DNA of 64,000 bases from Thermoflexus hugenholtzii (GTDB lineage: Bacteria > Chloroflexota > Anaerolineae > Thermoflexales > Thermoflexaceae). Every line of letters begins with the position of its first letter. Positions within the stretch are counted from its first letter, which is position 1. Below the pieces are notes generated by a model. That model saw nothing but the letters and a program-made list of their open reading frames with translations, did not search any database and had not been told where the DNA came from. Of the stretch, positions 57,842-64,000 are shown piece after piece. Location: positions 186,001 through 250,000 of the forward strand of contig NZ_CP076326.1 of NCBI RefSeq assembly GCF_018771565.1, in the 5' to 3' direction. Both the position numbers and the translations under genes were made by a program.

Positions 57842-58036
57842 CGCCCCCTCCATCGGATTTCGAATGCGGAAAGGCAACATCGCGCCGGGCGGGTCTTCGG
57901 AGGGTGCCCCATGCTCACCCCTTCAATTGTAGAAGGAACGGCCGGCCCGTCAACCCTCCCCCGCTCGGCTTGCCCCACGTTACAATGGAAGCAAGTAAGG
58001 AAAGCGATGGACAGGCTGGAGCTCCGGGAGGAACCC

Positions 58037-58444
58037 ATGACGCGCTGGGGTGGAGTGGCGCTGGGAGGGGATCTTCTCCTCTTCCTGATCTTCGCGGCGA
58101 TGGGGCGGGCCAGCCACGGTCTGCTGCTGGAAGGGCCCCCGCTCTGGGGAGTGGTCCGAGCGGCCATCCCCTTCGCCCTCGCCTGGCTGATGCTGATCCC
58201 TCTGTTCGGCGGACATCGCCCGGATCCCTCGGCGACATTCGCCCGGGTGGGGGTTCGGACCGGGCTGGCCTGGCTGGGGGCATGGGCGTTGGGGCTGGCT
58301 CTGCGGAGCCTCCTCCTTGGGCGGCCGGCCCCGCTCGCCTTCGCCCTGATCACTCTGATCGGCAACGGCGCGTTGTTGCTCGCCTGGCGGTTGTTGCTGC
58401 ACGCCGCGCTTCGACGCCGGGCGGCCCCGGAGGCCCTGCGATGA
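58037..58444 (+). CDS. DUF3054 membrane protein
   Basis: 135 residues, four helices. GGDLLLFLIFAAMGRASHG, the AIPFALAWLMLIPLFGG region and a later GTGLAWL-like helix fit DUF3054. Start at ATG 58037 behind GGGAGGAACCC, though ATG 58007 is possible; a TACAAT at about 57980 may be the -10 box. The stop overlaps the next start (ATGA). First of five tightly packed genes. Confidence 0.8.
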   Translation: MTRWGGVALGGDLLLFLIFAAMGRASHGLLLEGPPLWGVVRAAIPFALAWLMLIPLFGGHRPDPSATFARVGVRTGLAWLGAWALGLALRSLLLGRPAPLAFALITLIGNGALLLAWRLLLHAALRRRAAPEALR

Positions 58445-58701
58445 GCGAACCGGAAGCCCTCACGCGCATCCGGGAGGTCAAGCGACGGCGGGAGGCGGAG
58501 CTGCTGCGCAAGGCCAACGTGGTGGCCGTGGGCATCGGCTATCGGCAGCGGGGCGGCCGGCCGACCGGCGAGCTCTGCCTGGTCGTCTCCGTTCGCCGCA
58601 AGGTCCCGCTGGAGGAGCTGGCCCCTGAGGACCGCATCCCGCCGGAGATCGACGGGGTTCCGGTGGATGTTCAGGAGGTCGGGGCGTTGCGGGCGTTTTG
58701 A
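58441..58701 (+). CDS. small protein like the N-terminal domain of bacterial trypsin-like/Nal1-type proteins
   Basis: 86 residues. KANVVAVGIGYRQRGGRPTG, LVVSVRRKVPLEEL and IPPEIDGVPVDVQEVG match the conserved leader domain that precedes protease-like domains in many bacterial proteins. Here it stands alone without a catalytic domain. Translationally coupled to DUF3054 and 7 bp from the nuclease gene. Confidence 0.65.
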   Translation: MSEPEALTRIREVKRRREAELLRKANVVAVGIGYRQRGGRPTGELCLVVSVRRKVPLEELAPEDRIPPEIDGVPVDVQEVGALRAF

Positions 58702-58708
58702 TCCGGCG

Positions 58709-59215
58709 ATGACGCTGACGGGTCTTCTGTTGCTGGTCCTGGCGGTGTTCCTCGGCGGGATCGGATGGCTCCTCCGGCGGATGGCGGGCCTGCCCGGCGG
58801 GGCCGTGGTCGCCGAGGACCTCGGCGGACGTCCCGCCCCGGTGCTGCGGGCGCCCCGTTACGGTTTGAGCGGGCGGCCCGACGTGTTGATCCGCCGCCCG
58901 GAGGGACTGATCCCGGTGGAGGTGAAATCGGGGTCCGCGCCGGCGCGGCCTTACGATTCCCACCGCCTGCAGCTGGCGGCCTATTGCCTGCTGGTGGAGG
59001 AAGCCCTGGGGGAGCGCCCGCCCTACGGGCTGATCTGCTACCGGGATCGGACCTTCCGGGTGGATTACACGGAGGCGTTGCGGGAGGAGCTGCTCGGTGT
59101 CCTGGAGGCCATGCGGCGGGATCTGGCCTGGGGGGAGGCGCATCGCTCCCACGCCATCCCGGCCCGTTGCCGGGCCTGCGGGTTCCGATCGATCTGTGAG
59201 GAGGCGCTGGAATGA
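58709..59215 (+). CDS. membrane-anchored Cas4-like PD-(D/E)xK nuclease
   Basis: 168 residues. An N-terminal helix (TLTGLLLLVLAVFLGGIG) is followed by a Cas4/Dna2-type core: Asp58 (GRPDVLI), Glu71 and Lys73 (PVEVKSG), and Gln88 in QLAAYCLL. C-terminal cysteines are Cys154, Cys157 and Cys163 (CRACGFRSIC). These three match the Fe-S cysteines of Cas4, but the fourth, N-terminal cysteine is absent. No CRISPR array or cas1 is near. It overlaps mntA by ATGA. Likely acts on DNA ends at the membrane. Confidence 0.75.
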   Translation: MTLTGLLLLVLAVFLGGIGWLLRRMAGLPGGAVVAEDLGGRPAPVLRAPRYGLSGRPDVLIRRPEGLIPVEVKSGSAPARPYDSHRLQLAAYCLLVEEALGERPPYGLICYRDRTFRVDYTEALREELLGVLEAMRRDLAWGEAHRSHAIPARCRACGFRSICEEALE

Positions 59216-59685
59216 GCCGCTCGCACGAGGGGGCGCTGGAGGCTCGCCTGGAGCGGGCGAAGGAGATCCTCTCCGCCCATGGGGTGGAGTTCGCTTTGCT
59301 CTTCGGCTCCTTTGCCCGGGGCACGGCGAGGCCGTGGAGCGATCTGGATGTGGCCGTGTATATTTCCGAGGACGTCCATGCTCATATGTCGGCGCTCGAT
59401 TTGGGACGGCTCGCCGCGGAGCTGGAGATCGCCCTGGGCCGGAGTGTGGATCTTCTGGTTCTGAACACGGCCCTGGAGCGTCATCCCGCCCTCACGCATC
59501 GGGTGCTCGCGGAGGGCCGCCTGTTTTTCTGCAAAGACCGCGACCGGTTTGTGACCTTCCGGGCGCGGGCGATCCAGCGCTATCTGGATACGGCCTTCCT
59601 GCGCGCCATGGTTCAGCAAGCGTTTGAGGAACGTCTGCGAACTGGCCGTCTCGCCCAGGAGCCGCCCCATGAACCCCGGGAATGA
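59212..59685 (+). CDS. mntA: MntA-type nucleotidyltransferase antitoxin
   Basis: 157 residues. GSFARGTARPWSDLDVAV holds Gly32-Ser33 and Asp44/Asp46, with a third acid at Asp80 (RSVDLLVL). In studied pairs MntA adds AMP units to the HepT tyrosine and so neutralises it. The C-terminal part is helical. The stop lies 17 bp inside hepT. Confidence 0.88.
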   Translation: MSRSHEGALEARLERAKEILSAHGVEFALLFGSFARGTARPWSDLDVAVYISEDVHAHMSALDLGRLAAELEIALGRSVDLLVLNTALERHPALTHRVLAEGRLFFCKDRDRFVTFRARAIQRYLDTAFLRAMVQQAFEERLRTGRLAQEPPHEPRE

Positions 59686-60073
59686 GCGCCTGCTCCGTCT
59701 GGAAACGAACGTCCGCGAGCTTCGACGTTTCCGCCAGCGATACACCCTGGAGGAGATCCGGCAGGAGCCTCACCTCGAGTGGTCGTTGCGCTACGGCTTA
59801 TTGGAGGCGATTCAAATTGTAATCGATATTTCTTGTCATATCGTGAGCCGTTACAATCTTGGAGTGCCTGATTCATATGCGGCATGCATGGATCTTCTTC
59901 GCCGAAACGGGTTCATTGACGAGCAAACCTACAGGGTTTTGCTCGGAATGGTGGGTTTAAGGAACATACTAGTTCATGAATATGCCGAAGTCAATATAGA
60001 TTATTTGTATTCTCTCCTCGACCGGACGGATGATTTTGTGCGATTTATTCAACAAATTCGTCCTTATATTTGA
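59669..60073 (+). CDS. hepT: HEPN-domain toxin HepT
   Basis: 134 residues from ATG 59669. GLRNILVHEY supplies Arg98, His103 and Tyr105, the RX4HXY motif of HepT RNases; Tyr105 is the expected AMPylation site. From about 59810 the DNA turns AT-rich while the first third is GC-rich, although the protein looks whole. Forms a toxin-antitoxin pair with mntA. Confidence 0.9.
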   Translation: MNPGNERLLRLETNVRELRRFRQRYTLEEIRQEPHLEWSLRYGLLEAIQIVIDISCHIVSRYNLGVPDSYAACMDLLRRNGFIDEQTYRVLLGMVGLRNILVHEYAEVNIDYLYSLLDRTDDFVRFIQQIRPYI

Positions 60074-60089
60074 GAATGCGATGCTGTCT

Positions 60090-60353
60090 CGAAGATGGAA
60101 GTTCGGGGCTAAAGCTCCTCCGACAGAAACCATCTTTTTGTAGGAGCGGCTTTCACTGCAACCCTTGCGTCATCGAGGACGGAGAGTTCGGGGCTGAAGC
60201 CCCTCCTACAGAAAGCGTCTTTTTGTAGGAGCGGCTTCAGCCGCGACCTTTGCGTCATCGAAAATCGGAGGTTCGGAGTGATCGGGGCGGCTTTCGCTGC
60301 GACCCTTGTGTTATCGAGGGCGGAGAGTTCGGGGCTGAAGCCCCTCCTAAAAC
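60090..60353. repeat. REP-like palindromic repeats, cluster 2
   Basis: At least three copies each of TTCGGGGCTGAAGCCCCTCC and TAGGAGCGGCTTCAGCCGCG followed by TTGCGTCATCGA, alternating every 75-85 bp. CTCCTACA and TGTAGGAG face each other between units, so pairs could fold as longer hairpins. Same family as 42290-42475. It fills the gap between convergent hepT and the hydratase gene. Confidence 0.75.
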
Positions 60354-61109
60354 CTATATGCTTCGCCGGTTCAGGAAACGCGCTTTGGCGGCCCAGTGGG
60401 CGGGGGCGGCCCAGAGGCGGGCGAAGCGCTCTCGCTCCGCCGCCAGGGCGGCCTCGTAGGGCATTTCCTCCCCCTCCCGCAGCAGGGCCTTGACCGCCCG
60501 CACGGCCTCCGCGTCCCATTGGAGGATCTCCTCGGCCAGCGCCCGGGCGACCGCGAGGGCCTGGCCTGCCGGAGCGATCCGTTCCACCAGGCCCAGCTGC
60601 AGCGCCTCTGAAGCCCCGATGCGTCGGGCGGTCAGGAGCAACTCCATGGCGCGGCCGAGCCCCACCCGCCGCCGCAGCCGCTGCCCGCCGCCCCATCCGG
60701 GTGGGAGGGCCCATGTGATCTGCACGAAGGCCAGGTCCGCGTCCTCCGCCATCACCCGCAGATCGCAGGCCAGGGCCACCTCCGCCCCGCCGCCCCGGGC
60801 GGGGCCGTTGATGGCCGCGATGCTGATCCAGGGCGCCGTCTCCATCCGGCGCAGCGCCTCTCCCATCAACGCCGAGAGCCGCTGGCCGTCCGCCTCGGTG
60901 CGGTAGCCGCTCAGCTCATACAGATCCGCCCCCGAAAGGAACGCCCCCTCCGCGCCGGTGAGGATCACTACCCGCAGCGTCGGATCCGCGCAGGCCTCCT
61001 CCACCGCCCGGGCGAAGGCCTCCATCGTGGCCCAATCCATCGCGTTGCGCCGATGGGGCCGATCCACCGTCCAGAGGGCCAGGCCGCCCTCGCGGGTGAT
61101 CCGCAACAT
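60354..61109 (-). CDS. enoyl-CoA hydratase/isomerase family protein
   Basis: 251 residues from ATG 61109 (site GAGGAGGTCGGGG). WTVDRPHRRNAMDW opens the crotonase fold. AFLSGADLYEL is the CoA/oxyanion region and GPARGGGAEVALACDL the second oxyanion motif; PPGWGGGQRL follows. The usual catalytic Glu after the AxxGGGxELA motif is not obvious, so the exact reaction is open. Confidence 0.85.
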   Translation of the reverse strand: MLRITREGGLALWTVDRPHRRNAMDWATMEAFARAVEEACADPTLRVVILTGAEGAFLSGADLYELSGYRTEADGQRLSALMGEALRRMETAPWISIAAINGPARGGGAEVALACDLRVMAEDADLAFVQITWALPPGWGGGQRLRRRVGLGRAMELLLTARRIGASEALQLGLVERIAPAGQALAVARALAEEILQWDAEAVRAVKALLREGEEMPYEAALAAERERFARLWAAPAHWAAKARFLNRRSI

Positions 61110-61250
61110 CCCCGACCTCCTCTCCCGCATACGTTCGGGGACCATGATAGCCTGGACCATCCGCCGGAGGGCAGATCCGATGTCTCCGGAAGACGGGCGC
61201 AAGATATAATCACGGAGGATGGATCCATCCTCTTCGCCGTGAGGTGTCCG

Positions 61251-62354
61251 ATGAGCGATCCGCGTCTGGAGAAGTGGGCCCGGGTGCTGGTGGACTACGC
61301 CACGGCGGTGAAGCCGGGGGACAAGGTGGCCCTCCGGGGCACCCCGGCCGCCGCTCCCTTGCTCCTCACCCTCTACCGGCAGGTCCTGGAGCGAGGGGCC
61401 TATCCCCACCTGCTGGTCTCCCTCCCGGGGGCGGCCGAGATCTTCTACCGGGTGGCGGAGGATCATCAGCTCACCTTTGTCTCCCCCATCGACCGGCTGG
61501 TGATCGAGACCTTCGACGTCCTGATCAGCGTGCTCAGCGAGACCAACACCCGCTCCCTGAGCACGGTGGATCCGGCCCGTCAGGCGAAGGCCTCCGCGGC
61601 CCGTCGGGATCTCACTCGCACCTATATGGAGCGGGCCGCCCGGGGGGAGCTGCGCTGGGTCCTCACCCTCTACCCCACGGAGGCCTACGCGCAGGAGGCG
61701 GAGATGAGCCTCCAGGAGTTCGAGGACTTCGTCTACGAGGCAGGCTGGCTCAACGACGAAGATCCCGTCGCCCGCTGGCAGGAGCAGGCGGCCTTCCAGG
61801 CACGCCTGGTGGAATGGCTGAAGGGCCGCCGACGGGTCCACATCCGCGGCCCGAACGCGGACCTGGTGCTGGGGATCGAGGGGCGAACTTTCATCAGCGC
61901 CGACGGCCGCCACAACTTCCCCGACGGCGAGATCTTCACCGGCCCCGAGGAGACCGTCACCGAGGGCTGGGTCCGCTTCACCTACCCCGCCCTCTACGGC
62001 GGCCGGGAGGTCGACGGCGTGGAGCTGGTCTTCGAGGGCGGGCGGGTGGTGAAGGCCACGGCCAAAAAGAACGAGGCCTTCCTCCACCGCATGCTGGAGA
62101 CCGACGAGGGCGCCCGGCGGCTGGGGGAGCTGGGCATCGGCACGAATTTCGCCATCCGCCGCTTCACCCGCAACATCCTCTTCGACGAGAAGCTCGGCGG
62201 CACCTTCCACCTCGCCCTGGGCGCCGCCTATCCCGAGACCGGAGGGACCAACCAGTCCGCCATCCACTGGGACCTGATCTGTGATCTGAAAGAAGGAGAG
62301 ATCGTGGTGGATGGCGAGGTCCTCTATCGGGATGGGAAGTTCCTGATCGGGTAG
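61251..62354 (+). CDS. M29 family aminopeptidase
   Basis: 367 residues, the size of thermophilic AmpS/AmpT enzymes. DGRHNFPDGEIFTGPEE supplies metal ligands and Glu residues; FDEKLGGTFHLALG and SAIHWDLICDL give the His and Asp. Works on N-terminal residues with Co/Zn. Start at ATG 61251 after GAGGTG; TATAAT at 61205-61210 is a likely -10 box. Confidence 0.9.
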   Translation: MSDPRLEKWARVLVDYATAVKPGDKVALRGTPAAAPLLLTLYRQVLERGAYPHLLVSLPGAAEIFYRVAEDHQLTFVSPIDRLVIETFDVLISVLSETNTRSLSTVDPARQAKASAARRDLTRTYMERAARGELRWVLTLYPTEAYAQEAEMSLQEFEDFVYEAGWLNDEDPVARWQEQAAFQARLVEWLKGRRRVHIRGPNADLVLGIEGRTFISADGRHNFPDGEIFTGPEETVTEGWVRFTYPALYGGREVDGVELVFEGGRVVKATAKKNEAFLHRMLETDEGARRLGELGIGTNFAIRRFTRNILFDEKLGGTFHLALGAAYPETGGTNQSAIHWDLICDLKEGEIVVDGEVLYRDGKFLIG

Positions 62355-62377
62355 CCTCCTGCTTCCGGTGGGAGGGG

Positions 62378-63007
62378 ATGGCCGGGATGACCATCGAGAT
62401 CCGCGGGATTCGGGTGGACCCCCGCTTGCTGGAGCCCCGGCCGGTGCAGCGGTGCGGCCCCGCCTACTGCCGGGGGCGCTGTTGCGCCTATGGGGTGTGG
62501 GTGCGGGTGGAGCAGCGGGATGAGATCCTCCGCCACGCCGAGCTCGTCCAGCGGGTCCTGCCGCCGGACCGCCGGGACCCGAGCCGCTGGTTCGATCCGG
62601 AGCCCGAATGGGACGACACGCCGCCTGCGGGCTACTGGGTCGGGACCACGGTCATCGAGAACCCCAACCATCCGGTCGGTCAGTCGTGCATCTTCCTGCT
62701 GGACGACGGCCGCTGCAGCCTGCAGGTGGCGGCCGTGGAGGCCGGCATGCATCCTTGGGCCCTCAAACCCTTCCACTGCGCCCTCTACCCCCTCACCTTG
62801 TGGGAGGGTCAGCTGATCCTGGATGACGAGAACGAGCTCTACGCGGAGGCCTCCTGCCAGCAGCCCGCCGAGACGGCCCGTCCGCTGTTTATGGTCTTCG
62901 ATCAGGAGGTGAAGTGGGTGCTGGGGGAGGAGGGCTTTCAAACCCTTCTGGAGCTGTATCGCGCTCGCTATGGAGCCGAAGGATCTCCTGAGCCTGGAAG
63001 CGTATGA
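62378..63007 (+). CDS. cysteine-cluster protein (DUF3109/YkgJ-like)
   Basis: 209 residues. RCGPAYCRGRCCAYG near 25-39, QSCIFLLDDGRCSLQ near 102-116, FHCALYP and EASCQQ form an eight-cysteine set as in the zinc/iron-chelating YkgJ family. Two ATGs nine bases apart follow GGAGG; the second has better spacing. It overlaps queA by 38 bp. Confidence 0.75.
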   Translation: MAGMTIEIRGIRVDPRLLEPRPVQRCGPAYCRGRCCAYGVWVRVEQRDEILRHAELVQRVLPPDRRDPSRWFDPEPEWDDTPPAGYWVGTTVIENPNHPVGQSCIFLLDDGRCSLQVAAVEAGMHPWALKPFHCALYPLTLWEGQLILDDENELYAEASCQQPAETARPLFMVFDQEVKWVLGEEGFQTLLELYRARYGAEGSPEPGSV

Positions 63008-64000
63008 CTACGAGCTGCCGCCCGACCGCATCGCCCAGGAGCCCGTCGAGCCCCGGGACGCCTCGCGGCTGATGGTGGTGGACCGGGCGACCGGGAGGAT
63101 CGAGCACCGGATCTTCCGCGAGATCGTAGCGTATCTGCGGCCGGGGGATCTGCTGGTGTTCAATGACACCCGGGTGATCCCGGCCCGCCTGTTCGCGATG
63201 AAGCCTACCGGCGGTCGGGTGGAGCTCCTGCTGGTGCGGCGGGTGGCGGCGGATCGCTGGTGGGCGATGGTGCGGGGTCGGGGCGTCCGCCCGGGCCTGC
63301 GGTTGCAGCTGCTCTCCGGCAACCAGTCCATCGATCTCCACGCCGAGGTGGAGGCTGAGGGCGAAGGGCCGCTCCGCCTGCTCCGCTTCTCCGTCCCTCC
63401 GGAGAGCTGGCTGGAGCGGCTGGGCGCGATCCCTCTCCCCCCCTATATCCGGAAGCCCCTCCACGACCCGGAGCGTTATCAGACCGTCTACGCTCGGGTG
63501 CCGGGCTCCGTGGCCGCCCCGACGGCCGGGCTACACTTCACCTCCGAGCTGCTGGCCCGCTTGCGGGAGCACGGCGTCCGCTTCGCCTTCGTCACCCTCC
63601 ACATCAGTCTGGATACCTTCCGCCCCATCGAGACCCCGGATGTCCGGGAGCACAAGCTGCACCGGGAGTGGTGCATCCTGTCCCCGGAGACGGCGGAGCA
63701 GATCAACCGGACCCGACTGGAGGGCGGGCGCATCGTGGCGGTGGGCACCACTGTGGTGCGGGTCCTGGAGACCGCCGCCCGTTACGGCCTGGGTTGCTCC
63801 CCGGAGGACGTCTGCCCCTGGCGGACGGTGGGGCCTTTCGAGGGGGAGACCGATCTTTACATTTATCCCGGGTTCACCTTCCGCGCCGTCGATGCCCTCA
63901 TCACCAACTTCCATCTCCCTCGCTCCACGCTGCTCCTGCTGGTGGCGGCCTTCATGGGCTATGATCTCATGCGCCGGGCTTACCAGACGGCCATCGCCGA
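62970..64000 (+). CDS. queA: S-adenosylmethionine:tRNA ribosyltransferase-isomerase, 3' end outside window
   Basis: Builds epoxyqueuosine on tRNA from preQ1 and SAM. From ATG 62970, 343 codons are present and only the last ~15-20 are missing. ELPPDRIAQEPVEPRDASRL, VFNDTRVIPARL, RVPGSVAAPTAGLHFT, VTLHISLDTFRPI and TNFHLPRSTLLLLVAAF follow the family order, including the catalytic NDTRVI and TAGLHF regions. The start overlaps the previous gene and has no strong site, so translation is probably coupled. Confidence 0.95.
   Translation, partial: MEPKDLLSLEAYDYELPPDRIAQEPVEPRDASRLMVVDRATGRIEHRIFREIVAYLRPGDLLVFNDTRVIPARLFAMKPTGGRVELLLVRRVAADRWWAMVRGRGVRPGLRLQLLSGNQSIDLHAEVEAEGEGPLRLLRFSVPPESWLERLGAIPLPPYIRKPLHDPERYQTVYARVPGSVAAPTAGLHFTSELLARLREHGVRFAFVTLHISLDTFRPIETPDVREHKLHREWCILSPETAEQINRTRLEGGRIVAVGTTVVRVLETAARYGLGCSPEDVCPWRTVGPFEGETDLYIYPGFTFRAVDALITNFHLPRSTLLLLVAAFMGYDLMRRAYQTAIA

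Noticed and set aside
58709-59215. Cas4 as part of a CRISPR system
   Set aside because: No array, cas1 or cas2 in the window and the protein has a membrane helix; it is a Cas4-like nuclease only.
60090-60353. Possible CRISPR array or small RNA gene
   Set aside because: Units are alternating imperfect palindromes that match REP-like DNA at 42.3 kb, without spacers or cas genes.

Overview
The window is GC-rich bacterial chromosome. The gene set (T-box leader, SufU-type iron-sulphur scaffold, M29 aminopeptidase, DUF1385, DUF2142, DUF3054, several PMT/GT39-type membrane glycosyltransferases, many decayed insertion sequences) reminds me most of a thermophilic member of the Chloroflexota. That placement is inference from gene content; there is no rRNA gene to confirm it. 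The only RNA genes are two adjacent tRNA-Ala genes (anticodons CGC and GGC).

Left third, about 1-25.5 kb: an AT-richer accessory island for surface polysaccharide. It carries a glycoside-hydrolase-like protein, two large membrane proteins, a broken heparinase-like gene, two GT4 and one GT2 glycosyltransferases, a GDP-fucose-synthase-like epimerase and three SAM methyltransferases, then a secreted protein with a four-times repeated motif and a small lipoprotein. Mobile DNA riddles the island. The heparinase-like gene is broken by an IS4-like element that itself holds an IS66-type element, and again by a 450-bp internally deleted IS1-like element. A second nest holds IS5 inside an IS1-like element inside an IS701-like remnant. 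A 114-bp MITE occurs twice, once inside an IS630-type transposase gene at its poly-A run. Many of these insertions still have exact target-site duplications.

Middle, about 25.5-45 kb: core genome on both strands. It has polyprenol-type GT2, two PMT-like glycosyltransferases, a histidine phosphatase, prs, a flavin reductase, eno, DegV and Uma2. Next come an unrecognised 357-aa protein, a truncated actin-like gene and a TnpB scrap, then the tRNA pair with its own promoter and terminator. A T-box leader precedes a DUF457 membrane protein, ilvE and leuS. Convergent to leuS is a DUF971-fmt-M50-like operon.

Right third, about 45-64 kb: a long minus-strand run reads acyl-CoA/PLP transferase, FmdB zinc ribbon, a membrane-anchored surface protein, sbcD, a 0.6-kb palindrome-rich repeat array, sbcC, DUF1385, a PMT-like glycosyltransferase, ychF, an atypical SDR and sufU. 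Divergent from it is a tight five-gene plus-strand unit: DUF3054, a small protein, a membrane-anchored Cas4-like nuclease, MntA and HepT. After a REP-like repeat cluster come an enoyl-CoA hydratase, an M29 aminopeptidase, a cysteine-cluster protein and queA, which runs off the window end.

The strongest leads for something undescribed are the five-gene nuclease/toxin-antitoxin unit, the T-box whose tRNA specificity does not match its downstream leuS, the palindromic array that splits the genes of the palindrome-cleaving SbcCD nuclease, and the two MITE families.
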